Shown in pieces: positions 16,106 through 24,651 of a DNA stretch of 64,000 nucleotides. Origin of the DNA: Roseicella sp. DB1501 (lineage in GTDB: Bacteria > Pseudomonadota > Alphaproteobacteria > Acetobacterales > Acetobacteraceae). Both the position numbers and the translations under genes were made by a program. Within the stretch, counting starts at the first letter, position 1. Each line of letters opens with the position of its first letter. Location: assembly GCF_013112485.1 (NCBI RefSeq), contig NZ_JABFHG010000005.1, positions 186,001-250,000 of the forward strand, in the 5' to 3' direction. The notes beneath the pieces were generated by a model. That model saw only the letters and a list, made by a program, of their open reading frames with translations, ran no database searches and was not told the DNA's origin.

Positions 16106-16405
16106 ATGCCGACCCGCCTGCTGGGGGCCACGGCCCTGTCCATCGCCCTGCTGCTGGGCGCCTGCCAGAACCCCGACGGCTCGACCAATTGGGGGAACAC
16201 GCTGCTGCTCGGTGCCGGCGTCGGCACCGCTGCGGCGCTGATCGCCGGCGCCGCCTCGGACAACCCGCGCCCGCGCTCCTATCGCGGGCCGGGCGGCTAC
16301 CGCACCGGCTATTACGGCGGCGCGCCGCGCGGCCATTACGGAAGTCCCGGCTATTACGGAAGTCCAGGCTATTACGGTAGCCCCGGCTATTACCGGGGCT
16401 GGTGA
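16106..16405 (+). CDS. Small lipoprotein with Tyr/Gly-rich repeat tail
   Basis: A 99-aa protein with signal sequence and lipobox LLLGAC (Cys near residue 18), a short hydrophobic segment (LLLGAGVGTAAALIAGAA) and a C-terminal tail of GYYGSP hexapeptide repeats ending in YYRGW. A GAGAGGAGA ribosome-binding site precedes the ATG by about 9 bp. The ATG start removes an implausible upstream extension. Probably surface- or periplasm-facing and anchored by lipid. Function unknown. Confidence 0.75.
   Translation: MPTRLLGATALSIALLLGACQNPDGSTNWGNTLLLGAGVGTAAALIAGAASDNPRPRSYRGPGGYRTGYYGGAPRGHYGSPGYYGSPGYYGSPGYYRGW
16331..16396 (+). repeat. 18-bp tandem repeats inside the lipoprotein gene
   Basis: Three 18-bp units and a partial fourth (unit GGCTATTACGGAAGTCCC with 1-3 changes) encode GYYGSP repeats at the protein C terminus. 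In-frame tandem units of this kind can gain or lose copies without breaking the reading frame. Confidence 0.85.
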
Positions 16406-16411
16406 GGCGCC

Positions 16412-17908
16412 TCAGTCGAAGCCGAGGAACCCGTCCCGGGTGCTGATCGGCGGCGCCGCGCGCAGCGCCGCCAGGTCCGGCACCGGCCGGGCCAGCGCCG
16501 GATCGGTGGCGAAGGCCTCCTCCAGCGCCGCGGCGACGCCGAGCACGAAGGCATCGCCGCCGCGCGGCCCGACGATCTGCAGCCCGAAGGGCAGGCCCTT
16601 GGCGTCGCGCCCGACCGGCAGGCAGACCGCCGGATGCCCGGTCAGCGTCACGTAATAGGCGAGCGCCAGCCAGTGCACGTAGCTGCGCGTCGGCTGGCCG
16701 TCGATCTCGGCCGGGTAGAGTTCGCGCCAGTCGCGCGGGCTGACGGTGATGGCCGGGGTGATCAGCACGTCGTGCCGGGCGAAGAAGTCCTGGAAGCCGC
16801 GATAGATCCGCGTCTGCGCCGAGGCGGCGCGGGCATGGTCCTCGAGGCTGTAGCCCAGCCCTTCCTCGACATTGACGCGGACATTCGGCCCGACATCCGC
16901 CGGCCGGGTCCGCACCTTCTCGAGATGCGCGCCGAGGAAGACGCCGGCCCGCAGCACCTGGAAGGCCTCGTCGGCGCCGCGGCAATCCGGATGCGCCGCG
17001 ACAGCCTCGCGGAACAGCCCCGCGGCGGCGGGGACGACGCGCCGGAAGGCCTCGCGCACCACGCCCTCGACCGGCGCCTCGCCGAAATCCTCCGACCAGG
17101 CGAGACGGAGCGAGGCGAGGTCGATCTGCCGCACCGGATGGAACAGCGCCGGCTCGCCGCGCACCGGCCGGGCATGCAGCGTGTAGGCGAGCGGGTCGCT
17201 CGCATCGTCCGAGGCCATGGCGGCGAGCATCAGCGCCGCATCCGGCACGTTGCGCGCCATCGGGCCGAGCACGCCGAGATTGGACCAGCCATGCGGCCGC
17301 TTCTCGGCAGGCACCAGCCCGGCGCTCGGGCGGAAGCCGAGGATGCCGCAGAAGGCCGCCGGGTTGCGCAGCGAGCCGCCCATGTCGGAGCCGGAGCAGA
17401 GCGGCGCCATGCCGGTCGCCAGCGCCACGGCCGAGCCGCCGGAGGAGCCGGCGGCCGAGAGCCGGGGGTCGAAGGGATTGCCGGTCGCGCCATGCACCGC
17501 GTTGCGGGTATTGGCGCCGGCGCCGAATTCCGGCGTGTTGGTCTTGCCGATGACGACGGCCCCGGCGCGACGCAGATTGGCCACCATGCCGCAATCCCGC
17601 GCCGGCACCTGATCGGCGAAGATCGGGCTGCCATAGGTGGTGCGCAGCCCGGCCGTTTCCTCCAGGTCCTTGATCCCGACCGGCAGCCCGTGCAGCAGGC
17701 CGAGATCCTCGCCCCGCATCACCGCCTCCTCGGCCTCCCGCGCCGCTGTCCGCGCCACCGGGACGTCCATCGCCACCATGGCGTTCACCGCCGGGTTCAC
17801 CGCCTCGATCCGCGCCAGGCAGCTCTCCAGCAGCTCGACCGGGGAGAGCGCCTTGCGCCCGATCAGGCGGCGCGCCGCGATGGCGCTGAGATCGCAGGCC
17901 TCGGTCAT
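16412..17908 (-). CDS. Amidase-signature family amidohydrolase
   Basis: A 498-aa amidase with the Ser-cisSer-Lys triad: Lys80 (LPVGIKD), Ser155 (GSSGGS) and nucleophile Ser179 (GSDMGGS). It hydrolyses amide bonds; GatA-type tRNA amidotransferase function is unlikely because gatB and gatC are not nearby. The ATG overlaps the stop of the macro-domain gene by 4 bp and the macro-domain gene follows GGT copy 2 by 7 bp, forming a three-gene transcript. Substrate unknown. Confidence 0.92.
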   Translation of the reverse strand: MTEACDLSAIAARRLIGRKALSPVELLESCLARIEAVNPAVNAMVAMDVPVARTAAREAEEAVMRGEDLGLLHGLPVGIKDLEETAGLRTTYGSPIFADQVPARDCGMVANLRRAGAVVIGKTNTPEFGAGANTRNAVHGATGNPFDPRLSAAGSSGGSAVALATGMAPLCSGSDMGGSLRNPAAFCGILGFRPSAGLVPAEKRPHGWSNLGVLGPMARNVPDAALMLAAMASDDASDPLAYTLHARPVRGEPALFHPVRQIDLASLRLAWSEDFGEAPVEGVVREAFRRVVPAAAGLFREAVAAHPDCRGADEAFQVLRAGVFLGAHLEKVRTRPADVGPNVRVNVEEGLGYSLEDHARAASAQTRIYRGFQDFFARHDVLITPAITVSPRDWRELYPAEIDGQPTRSYVHWLALAYYVTLTGHPAVCLPVGRDAKGLPFGLQIVGPRGGDAFVLGVAAALEEAFATDPALARPVPDLAALRAAPPISTRDGFLGFD

Positions 17909-18405
17909 GCCGCGAGTTCCTTGTCGTAGAGGGAGAGGGTCGCCGCGTCGAAGCAGGCGAAGGTGACATCCGCCTCGCCGTGGCGGGCGAGCTCCTCCCG
18001 CACCGTGGCGACGGCGATGCCGGCGGCGCGGTCGGGCGGGAAGCGGTAGACGCCGGTCGAGATGGCCGGGAAGGCGATGGACCGCCCGCCCGCCTCGCGC
18101 AGCAGGGCGAGGGCCGCGCGGTAGCAGCCGGCGAGCAGCGCCGGCTCTCCCGCCCCACCGCCCTGCCAGACCGGTCCGACCGCATGGATCACCCAGCGGG
18201 CCGGCAGGCGGAAGGCAGGGGTGAGGCGCGCCTCGCCGGTCGGGCAGCCGCCGAGGGCGCGGCAGGCGGCGAGCAGCTCGGGCCCGGCGGCGCGATGGAT
18301 CGCGCCATCCACCCCGCCGCCGCCGCGCAGCCCGGCATTGGCGGCGTTGACGATGGCATCCACCGCGAGGCTGGTGATGTCGGCCCGGATCGCCCGCAGC
18401 GGCAT
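17905..18405 (-). CDS. Macro-domain protein, ADP-ribose/O-acetyl-ADP-ribose hydrolase-like
   Basis: A 166-aa single macro domain. The ADP-ribose-binding signature is clear: DITSLAVDAIVNAAN (with Asp9 and Asn20/Asn23), GGGGVDGAIH at about 28-37, and the phosphate-binding loop FPAISTGVYRFP near residue 115. Close bacterial relatives (YmdB type) remove acetyl from O-acetyl-ADP-ribose or reverse ADP-ribosylation. The ATG 7 bp after the GGT stop was preferred over an in-frame ATG 30 bp upstream that would overlap GGT. Its place between a GGT and an amidase is unusual. Confidence 0.9.
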   Translation of the reverse strand: MPLRAIRADITSLAVDAIVNAANAGLRGGGGVDGAIHRAAGPELLAACRALGGCPTGEARLTPAFRLPARWVIHAVGPVWQGGGAGEPALLAGCYRAALALLREAGGRSIAFPAISTGVYRFPPDRAAGIAVATVREELARHGEADVTFACFDAATLSLYDKELAA

Positions 18406-18412
18406 GGCGGCC

Positions 18413-20026
18413 TCAGAAGCCGAGGGCGCAGCCATCCTTGCGCGGATCGCTGCCGCCGATCAGCACCCCCGCCTTGCGGTCGATCAGGATCGCCTGGCCG
18501 CCGCCATGCGGCTTCTCCACCAGTTGCACCGGATGGCCGAGCCGCGCGAGCCGGTCGATCACCGCGCCCGGCACGCCACGCTCCACCTCGACCGGGCCGG
18601 CGCCGGGGGCGGGGAAGAGGCGCGGGCAGTCCAGCGCCTCCTGCACGTCGAGGCCGAACTCGAAATGGTTGGCGAGGAAGAGGGTCTGGCCCATGGGCTG
18701 GAAATGCCCGCCCATCACGCCATAGGGCATGATCGCCTCGCCATTCTTCATCACCATGCCGGGGATGATGGTGTGCATCGGCCGCTTGTTGGGGGCGATG
18801 CAGTTTGGGTGCCCCTCCTGCAGCCGGAAGCCGAAGCCGCGATTGTGCAGCATCACCCCCGAGCCCTCGGCCAGGATGCCGGAGCCGAAGCTCTGGAACA
18901 GGCTGTTGATGAAGGAGCAGGCATTGCCCTCCCCGTCCACCACGCAGAGATAGACCGTGTCCTTGTGCCGGGCCCAGTCGGACTCGCCGGCCGGCGGCAT
19001 CTCCGGCATCGCCCGGTCGTCGCGGATCAGGCCGCGCAGCCGCGCCAGGTAGGCCGGGTCGGTCAGCCGCGCCACCGGCACATCGACCTGCGCCGGATCG
19101 GCGAGGAAGGCGTCGCGGTCGCGGTAGACGAGGCGCGCCGCCTCGATATGCCGGTGGTAGCGCTCGGCGCTGAGCGGCCCCTGCTCCGGCGTCTCCATCC
19201 CGCCGAGGATGCCGAGGATCTGCAGCACGTGCAGGCCGCTGCCGTTCGGCGGGCACTGATAGACCTCCAGGCCGCGCCAGGAGGCCTTGATCGGCTCGAC
19301 GAATTCGGCGCCGGTCAGGCCGCGGTGGAAATCCTCCTCGGTGTGCAACCCGCCGAGGGCCCGCAGGCTCGCCACCATGTCGGCCGCGATCTCGCCCTCG
19401 TAGAAGGCGCGCGCGCCCTTCGCCGCGATGGCGCGGAGCGTCCGGCCGAGCGCCGGCTGCCGGAAGCGGTGGCCGATGCCGGGCGCCTCGCCATCGACCA
19501 GGAAATGCCGGGCCGAGGCCGGGTTGCCGCGCAGCTTGCCGGCGGCGTCGCGCCAGTCGAGCGCGACGCGGGCATGCACCGGCCAGCCCTCCTCGGCGCA
19601 GCGGATCGCCGGCTGCAGCAGCTCGCCGAGCGGCTTGCGGCCATGGGTGCGGTTCAGCAGCTCCCAGGCCGAGACGGCGCCGGGGATGGTCACCACATGC
19701 GGCGAGGTGTTGACCAGCCGGTCGGTGCCCGCCGCCCGCAGCGCCTCGGGCGTCGCGGCGGCCGGCGCCCGGCCGCTGCCGTTGATGGCGACGACCTTGC
19801 CGCTGCCGGCCGGGGCATAGAGGCAGAAGCAGTCGCCGCCGATGCCGGTGCTCTGCGGCTCCACCACCGCCAGCACGGCGGCGGCGGCGATGGCGGCGTC
19901 GAGCGCGTTGCCGCCGCCCCGCAGCACCTCGAGCGCGGTGAAGGTCGCGATCGGCATGGAGGTCGCGGCCATGCCGGCGGTGCCGTAGACGGCGCTGCGG
20001 CCGGGGGCGTGGAAATCGCGCTTCAT
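18413..20026 (-). CDS. Gamma-glutamyltransferase family protein (GGT copy 2)
   Basis: A 537-aa Ntn-hydrolase with LRGGGNALDAAIAAAAVLAVVEPQSTGIGGDCF at the N terminus (shown as two motifs in the family) and the predicted autocleavage nucleophile Thr357 (HKDTVYLCVVD). C-terminal segments PNKRPMHTIIPGM and MGGHFQPMGQ fit GGTs of the cytoplasmic, signal-less group. An ATG 12 bp upstream (20038) is an alternative start. It heads the GGT/macro-domain/amidase transcript. The 162-bp divergent gap to csaA contains the palindrome CCGGGGACCCCGG at 20048-20060. Confidence 0.9.
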   Translation of the reverse strand: MKRDFHAPGRSAVYGTAGMAATSMPIATFTALEVLRGGGNALDAAIAAAAVLAVVEPQSTGIGGDCFCLYAPAGSGKVVAINGSGRAPAAATPEALRAAGTDRLVNTSPHVVTIPGAVSAWELLNRTHGRKPLGELLQPAIRCAEEGWPVHARVALDWRDAAGKLRGNPASARHFLVDGEAPGIGHRFRQPALGRTLRAIAAKGARAFYEGEIAADMVASLRALGGLHTEEDFHRGLTGAEFVEPIKASWRGLEVYQCPPNGSGLHVLQILGILGGMETPEQGPLSAERYHRHIEAARLVYRDRDAFLADPAQVDVPVARLTDPAYLARLRGLIRDDRAMPEMPPAGESDWARHKDTVYLCVVDGEGNACSFINSLFQSFGSGILAEGSGVMLHNRGFGFRLQEGHPNCIAPNKRPMHTIIPGMVMKNGEAIMPYGVMGGHFQPMGQTLFLANHFEFGLDVQEALDCPRLFPAPGAGPVEVERGVPGAVIDRLARLGHPVQLVEKPHGGGQAILIDRKAGVLIGGSDPRKDGCALGF

Positions 20027-20200
20027 CGGATCGTCCATTCGCTGCGCCCGGGGACCCCGGTGCACTGGGTCCCGGCGCCGGGAGGCCGCGACGGCCGCCC
20101 TGCCGGGCGCAATCCTCTCGCACGCACCCGCGCCGCCGGCAACCCGACCTCTGGCGCCGAGGCCCTTCCCTGGACGGGGCCGAAGGTCTATGCCGCCATC

Positions 20201-20542
20201 ATGGCGGACACGATCGGCATTGACGCCTTCGAGCAGGTCGAGATCCGGGTCGGCACCATCGTCGATGCCCGGCCCTTCCCCGAGGCGCGCAAGCCCGCCT
20301 ACCAGCTCTGGGTGGATTTCGGCGCGCCGCTCGGCGTGAAGCAGTCCTCGGCCCAGATCACCGTGCACTATGCCTGCGACCGGCTCATCGGCCGGCAGGT
20401 GCTCGGCGTGGTGAACCTGCCGCCGCGCCGGATCGGGTCCTTCCTCAGCGAGGTGCTGGTGCTCGGCCTGCCGGACGAGAACGGCGCGGTGGTGCTCATC
20501 CGCCCCGACCTCAAGGTCCCCGACGGCGGCAGGATGTTCTAG
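20201..20542 (+). CDS. csaA: CsaA-type tRNA-binding protein
   Basis: A 113-aa stand-alone EMAP/OB-fold tRNA-binding domain. Family segments are [38 protein letters not shown] and the C-terminal LGLPDENG followed by VVLIRPD. CsaA proteins bind tRNA and have been described as chaperone-like in Bacillus. The stop is 1 bp before the gpt start, so the two genes are co-transcribed. The ATG is the first that matches the family N terminus. Confidence 0.9.
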   Translation: MADTIGIDAFEQVEIRVGTIVDARPFPEARKPAYQLWVDFGAPLGVKQSSAQITVHYACDRLIGRQVLGVVNLPPRRIGSFLSEVLVLGLPDENGAVVLIRPDLKVPDGGRMF

Positions 20543-20543
20543 G

Positions 20544-21026
20544 ATGGCCGAGCGCTACTACACGGTGAGCTGGGACCAGCTGCACCGCGACAGCAAGGCG
20601 CTGGCCTGGCGGCTGATCGAGCGCGGCCCCTTCCGCGGCATCGTCGCCATCACCCGCGGCGGGCTGATCCCGGCGGCGATCGTCGCCCGCGAGCTGGAGG
20701 CGCGGCTGATCGAGACGGTCTCGGTCGTCACCTACAACGAGGAGCAGCGCGGCCAGCCGGCGGTGGTGAAGCCGCCGGCCGCGGCCATCGCCGAGGCCGG
20801 CGAGGGCTGGCTGATCGTGGACGACCTGGTCGATACCGGCACCACGGCGCGGGTGGTGCGGGCGCTGCTGCCCAAGGCGCATTTCGCCACGGTCTATGCC
20901 AAGCCGAAGGGCCGGCCGCTGGTCGACACCTTCATCACCGAGGTGAGCCAGGACACCTGGATCCTCTTCCCCTGGGACACCGAGGCGCAGTTCGTCGCGC
21001 CCATCGCCCGCAGCGGGCAGCGGTAG
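20544..21026 (+). CDS. gpt: Xanthine phosphoribosyltransferase
   Basis: A 160-aa type I phosphoribosyltransferase that salvages xanthine and guanine with PRPP. The PRPP-binding motif [12 protein letters not shown] is near residue 93, and the purine site WILFPWDTE matches Gpt-type enzymes rather than Hpt. It follows csaA after a single base. Its TAG stop is the first triplet of a dispersed intergenic repeat. Confidence 0.95.
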   Translation: MAERYYTVSWDQLHRDSKALAWRLIERGPFRGIVAITRGGLIPAAIVARELEARLIETVSVVTYNEEQRGQPAVVKPPAAAIAEAGEGWLIVDDLVDTGTTARVVRALLPKAHFATVYAKPKGRPLVDTFITEVSQDTWILFPWDTEAQFVAPIARSGQR

Positions 21027-21080
21027 AGCGCGATCCTGAGGCGGACTCACCGAAGGCGTGGATCGCGCGATCAAACAACG
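21024..21080 (+). repeat. Dispersed repeat family A, copy 1 (partial unit)
   Basis: Begins with the gpt stop (TAGAGC) and runs through GGCGGACTCACCGA to GCGCGATCAAACAACG. The same unit recurs near 43461, 63764 and, inverted, near 25107 and 46458. This copy lacks the second hairpin module. It lies in a 74-bp gap between the convergent gpt and CNNM genes. Confidence 0.85.
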
Positions 21081-21100
21081 ACTTCGGGATCGGCCGCGGC

Positions 21101-22408
21101 TCAGGCGACGGGCGCCGCCTCGTCGCGGCTGGCCAGGACCTTGTCCACCCGGCGGCCATCCATGTCGAGGATCTCGAAGCGCCAGCCCGCCCAGACGATC
21201 CGGTCGCCCTCCCGCGGCACCCGCCGCAGCAGCGCCAGCATCAGCCCCGCCACCGTGTGATAGGTGCCGTGATAGGGCAGCTCCGGCAGGTCGAGCTGCG
21301 CCCGGAGCTCGTCGCTCGGCATCATGCCGTCGAGCAGCAGGCTGCCATCGGCGCGCGTCACCGTCTCGCCCGGCTGCACCGGCTCCTCCTGCGGGCCGAG
21401 CTCGCCGACGATCGCCTCCAGCAGGTCGGCGGTGGTCACCACCCCCTCGAAGCTGCCGTATTCGTCGAGCACCAGCGCGATGCCGACCGGGTCGTGCCGC
21501 ATGCGCTCCAGCGCGTCGATCGCCGGCAGGCTGTCGGGCAGCACCAGGGCCTGGCGCTGCGCCCGGGCGATGGAGAGCGGCGCGCCGTCCAGCGTCTGGT
21601 CCAGCAGGTCCTTCGCCGCCACCACGCCGACCACGTTGTCGATCCGCCGGTCGGCGACGACGAAGCGGTTCACGTCCTGCGTCCGCAGCGCCGCGCGGAT
21701 ATCCTCGGGCGAGGCGTGGCGGTCGATCCAGGCGACGTCGTTGCGCGGGGTCATCAGCGCCCGCACCGGCTTGTCGGCCAGCCGCAGCACCCGCTCGATC
21801 ATGTGGCGCTCCTCATGCTCAAGGGCGCCCGCCTCGGCGCCCTCGGCGACGACGGCCTTGACCTCCTCCTCGGTCACCGACTGCTCCTGCGGCCGGTGCG
21901 CGCCGAACAGGCGGAGGACCAGCGCGGAGGACCGCGAGAGCACCCAGACGATCGGCCCGGTGACGCGGGCGAGGAAGGCCATCGGCCGCGCCACGGCGAC
22001 GGCGTAGCGCTCCGGGTCGCGGAGCGCGAGCTGCTTCGGCACCAGCTCGCCGAGGATCAGGTTGGCATAGGCGATGGCGACCACCACCAGGGCGAAGCCG
22101 GCCTCGTTGGCGAAGGGGGCGATGCCCGGGATTTCCCGCAGCGCCTCGCCGAGCGGCCCGGCGAGCTGCGCGCCGCCGAAGACGCCGGCGAGGATGCCGA
22201 CCAGGCTGATGCCGATCTGCACCGTCGGCAGGAAGCGCTGCGGGTCCTCGGCCAAGGCGAGGGCCGCCGCGGCGCCCGGGCTGCCACGGCGCTGCATCGC
22301 GATCAGCCGCACCCGGCGGGCCGAGACGATCGCCAGCTCGCTCAGCGCGAAGGCGCCGTTCAGCACGACCAGCAGCAGGATGATCCCGATCTCGAACCAG
22401 ACGCCCAT
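21101..22408 (-). CDS. CNNM/CorC (HlyC-type) membrane protein with CBS pair
   Basis: A 435-aa protein with an N-terminal CNNM (DUF21) membrane region of about 200 aa (four hydrophobic segments; SARRVRLIAMQRRGSPGA after helix 1), a CBS-domain pair at roughly 210-335 (VRALMTPRNDVAW; VLDEYGSFEGVVTTADLLEAI) and a C-terminal CorC_HlyC domain (GTYHTVAGLML). Proteins of this family export or regulate Mg2+/Co2+ or cadaverine; the hemolysin label is historical. Convergent with gpt. Confidence 0.93.
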   Translation of the reverse strand: MGVWFEIGIILLLVVLNGAFALSELAIVSARRVRLIAMQRRGSPGAAAALALAEDPQRFLPTVQIGISLVGILAGVFGGAQLAGPLGEALREIPGIAPFANEAGFALVVVAIAYANLILGELVPKQLALRDPERYAVAVARPMAFLARVTGPIVWVLSRSSALVLRLFGAHRPQEQSVTEEEVKAVVAEGAEAGALEHEERHMIERVLRLADKPVRALMTPRNDVAWIDRHASPEDIRAALRTQDVNRFVVADRRIDNVVGVVAAKDLLDQTLDGAPLSIARAQRQALVLPDSLPAIDALERMRHDPVGIALVLDEYGSFEGVVTTADLLEAIVGELGPQEEPVQPGETVTRADGSLLLDGMMPSDELRAQLDLPELPYHGTYHTVAGLMLALLRRVPREGDRIVWAGWRFEILDMDGRRVDKVLASRDEAAPVA

Positions 22409-22455
22409 CGATGCCCCGCTTCCGCCCGGCTTCTACGCCGCCCCTCCCCGGGGCG

Positions 22456-22522
22456 ATAGAGCAGATCGTCGGAGGGCCGGGAGGCCCGGAGGCGTGAATC
22501 TGCTCCGAAATCAAGAAGCTAC
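22456..22522 (+). repeat. Dispersed repeat family B, copy 1
   Basis: Starts TAGAGCAGATC and contains GGCGTGAATCTGCTCC and AAATCAAGAAGCTACAGCG. A closely similar stretch occurs at 44252-44318 and a shorter relative at 63714. The AGCAGAT/ATCTGCT ends can pair. It lies in the 286-bp gap between the divergent CNNM and coiled-coil genes. Confidence 0.75.
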
Positions 22523-22647
22523 AGCGCGTCTCCGTCCCGACCGGACTGCGATGCGCTGTCGCCGCGGCGGCCGGCGCGCGCATCCGCTTGATCGGCCGGC
22601 AGGGCCGGCTGACGGGCTTGTGGCTTCGGCATCGGCCCAAGATCGTT

Positions 22648-22661
22648 ATGACATTCGTCAT
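22648..22661. promoter_or_regulatory. Short inverted repeat ahead of the 98-aa gene
   Basis: ATGAC-ATTC-GTCAT, a perfect 5-bp inverted repeat in a locally AT-rich stretch that also has TTTTTGAGACA just downstream, 34 bp before the ATG. It could be an operator overlapping the promoter of the small gene. No regulator is identified. Confidence 0.35.
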
Positions 22662-22694
22662 GGTTTTTGAGACAGTCCCGGAAGGAGCCGCCGC

Positions 22695-22991
22695 ATGACC
22701 GAGGCCCGCATGACCGAGGCCTGCATCCTGGCCTTCCCGGCCCGGGCGGAGGACCGCCTGCGACTCGCCCTGCGCTCGCTCGAGGCGGCGCTGCAGACGC
22801 AGGATGCCGAGATCGCCGCCTGGCGCGCCGCGCTGCGGGACGTCGCCGGCAGCATCGATGGGCTCGACCAGTCGGTCGGCCGCTACCGCTCCGAGCTGGC
22901 CGCCGCCGCCGGGGCGGCCGAGGCGGCCGGCGCCGAGGCGCGCCAGCTCGAGCGCCAGGCGACGGCCTGGCTCGGCGGCCCGGCGGGCTGA
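22695..22991 (+). CDS. Small coiled-coil protein of unknown function
   Basis: A 98-aa acidic, alanine-rich protein with heptad-like spacing from about residue 18 to 92 (RLALRSLEAALQTQDAEIAA; QLERQATAWL). No signal peptide or known domain was recognised. A GAAGGAG ribosome-binding site is well placed before the first ATG; a second in-frame ATG five codons later is possible. It may be a short scaffold or phasin-like protein, which is speculation. Confidence 0.65.
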   Translation: MTEARMTEACILAFPARAEDRLRLALRSLEAALQTQDAEIAAWRAALRDVAGSIDGLDQSVGRYRSELAAAAGAAEAAGAEARQLERQATAWLGGPAG

Positions 22992-23074
22992 GCCGCCCGT
23001 CGCGGGCGGTGCCGGCGGCCCCCCCTGGCTCCGCACCGCGCTTGGCCGCAGGATGGACGGCAGGGAGGCACGCC

Positions 23075-23704
23075 ATGACCCATCCGCTGATCCCCGACCT
23101 GCGCCGGGCCCGCGTGGTGCCCGTGATCCGCACCTCGACGGCGCAGCTCGCCGCGACCGCCTGCGCCTGGCTGCGCGAGGCGGGGATGTCGATCCTCGAG
23201 ATCACCCTGACCATCCCCGACGCCCTGCCGCTGATCCGCGAGATGGCGGCCGAACCCGGCCTGCTGGTCGGCGCCGGCACCGTGCCGGATGCCCGGGCGG
23301 CCGAGGCCTGCCTGCAGGCCGGGGCGCGCTTCCTCGTCACCCCCTGGACCGATCCGGCGGTGATCGCCATCGCCCGCGCCGGCGGCGCCTGCGCCATGCC
23401 CGGCGCGATGACGCCGACAGAGATCCGCGCCGCGCTCGCCGCCGGCGCCGATGTGGTGAAGATCTTCCCGGCGAGCTCGGCCGGCGGGCCGGGGCACGTG
23501 AAGGCGCTGCGCGCGGTCTTCCCGCAGGCGGTGTTCTGCCCGACCGGCGGCGTCGATGCCCGGAACGCGCCGGACTATCTCGCGGCCGGCGCCGCCTTCG
23601 TCGGCATCGGCGGCAAGCTGGTGGACGAGGCGCGCATCGCCGCCGGAGACAAGGCGGCGATCCAGCGGGCGGCGCGCGAGGCGCTCGGCCTGATGCAGGC
23701 CTGA
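23075..23704 (+). CDS. eda: 2-dehydro-3-deoxyphosphogluconate (KDPG) aldolase
   Basis: A 209-aa class I aldolase that splits KDPG into pyruvate and glyceraldehyde 3-phosphate. The Schiff-base lysine is Lys129 (DVVKIFPAS), and the catalytic glutamate is Glu42 (LEITLT). The residue four after Glu42 is Thr where E. coli Eda has Arg49, a change seen in other Eda/KdgA branches that may shift substrate preference (KDPGal is possible). A GGGAGG ribosome-binding site precedes the ATG. It is 5 bp upstream of the kinase gene. No edd dehydratase is present in the window. Confidence 0.93.
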   Translation: MTHPLIPDLRRARVVPVIRTSTAQLAATACAWLREAGMSILEITLTIPDALPLIREMAAEPGLLVGAGTVPDARAAEACLQAGARFLVTPWTDPAVIAIARAGGACAMPGAMTPTEIRAALAAGADVVKIFPASSAGGPGHVKALRAVFPQAVFCPTGGVDARNAPDYLAAGAAFVGIGGKLVDEARIAAGDKAAIQRAAREALGLMQA

Positions 23705-23709
23705 CCGCC

Positions 23710-24651
23710 ATGCCGGACCTGCTCTGCATGGGCGAGCCCATGCTGGAACTCAACGCCCAGCCGCCCGGGCCGGACGGCCGGGTGCTCTATCTCGAGGGGC
23801 ATGGCGGCGACACCAGCAATGCCGCGATCTGCGCCGCCCGGCAGGGGGCCAGCGTCGGCTATGTCACGGCCATCGGCCAGGACCGGCCGGGCGAGAGCTT
23901 CGAGCGGCTCTGGGCGGCCGAGGGCGTGGATGCCGCGACCGTCCGCCGCGATCCGGAGGCGCCGACCGGCCTCTATGTCGTGACGCACGATGCGCGCGGC
24001 CACGCCTTCACCTTCTACCGCAGCAACAGCGCCGCCAGCCGCTACGCCCCGCGCGACGTGCCGGAGGCGGCGATCCGCCAGGCCCGCATCCTGCACGTCT
24101 CCGGCATCAGCCAGGCGATCTCAACCAGCGCCTGCGACGCCGTCTTCCACGCCATCGCCGTCGCCAAATCGGCCGGGGTGAAGCTCTCCTACGACACCAA
24201 CCTGCGCGCCTCGCTCTGGCCCGCGGCGCGCGCCGCGGCGGTGATCCACGCCGCCATCGCCCAGGCCGACATCGCCCTGCCCTCGCTCGACGACGCCACG
24301 GCGCTGACCGGGCTGACCGAGCCGGAGGCGATCGCCGATTTCTATCTCGGCCTCGGCTGCCCGTTGGTGCTGCTGAAGCTGGGCAAGGAGGGGGTCCTGC
24401 TCGCGCGCCCGGGGGCGGAGCGCATCCGCATCCCGCCGCACCGGGTGGCGGCGGTGGATGCGACCGGCGCCGGGGACGCCTTCGCCGGCGCCTTGCTGGC
24501 CCGGCTGCTGGCCGGCGACGACGCCCTCGCCGCGGCGCGCTATGCCAATGCCTGCGCGGCGCTGGCCACGACCGGCTATGGCGCGGTGGCGCCGCTGCCG
24601 CGACCGGAGGCGGTGCGGGCCCTCATGGCGAAGGCGGCGACGGCGGCATGA
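23710..24651 (+). CDS. kdgK: 2-keto-3-deoxygluconate kinase (PfkB family)
   Basis: A 313-aa ribokinase/PfkB-fold kinase, predicted to phosphorylate 2-keto-3-deoxygluconate to KDPG for the aldolase next to it. The first PfkB signature is GGDTSNAAICAARQG near residue 31 and the second DATGAGDAFAGALL has catalytic base Asp256. KDGK-like segments are FTFYRSNSAASRY and LSYDTNLRASLW. Its stop overlaps the lipoprotein start by 4 bp. The pairing with eda supports the substrate assignment. Confidence 0.92.
   Translation: MPDLLCMGEPMLELNAQPPGPDGRVLYLEGHGGDTSNAAICAARQGASVGYVTAIGQDRPGESFERLWAAEGVDAATVRRDPEAPTGLYVVTHDARGHAFTFYRSNSAASRYAPRDVPEAAIRQARILHVSGISQAISTSACDAVFHAIAVAKSAGVKLSYDTNLRASLWPAARAAAVIHAAIAQADIALPSLDDATALTGLTEPEAIADFYLGLGCPLVLLKLGKEGVLLARPGAERIRIPPHRVAAVDATGAGDAFAGALLARLLAGDDALAAARYANACAALATTGYGAVAPLPRPEAVRALMAKAATAA

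Noticed and set aside
16412-17929. Plus-strand frame across the amidase gene
   Set aside because: Translation is Arg/His/Gly-rich without domains, while the minus strand carries the full amidase triad.
17905-18435. Longer macro-domain start at 18435
   Set aside because: It would overlap the GGT gene by 23 bp and add AAPSASEAA-type residues not found in the family; the ATG at 18405 gives the normal N terminus.
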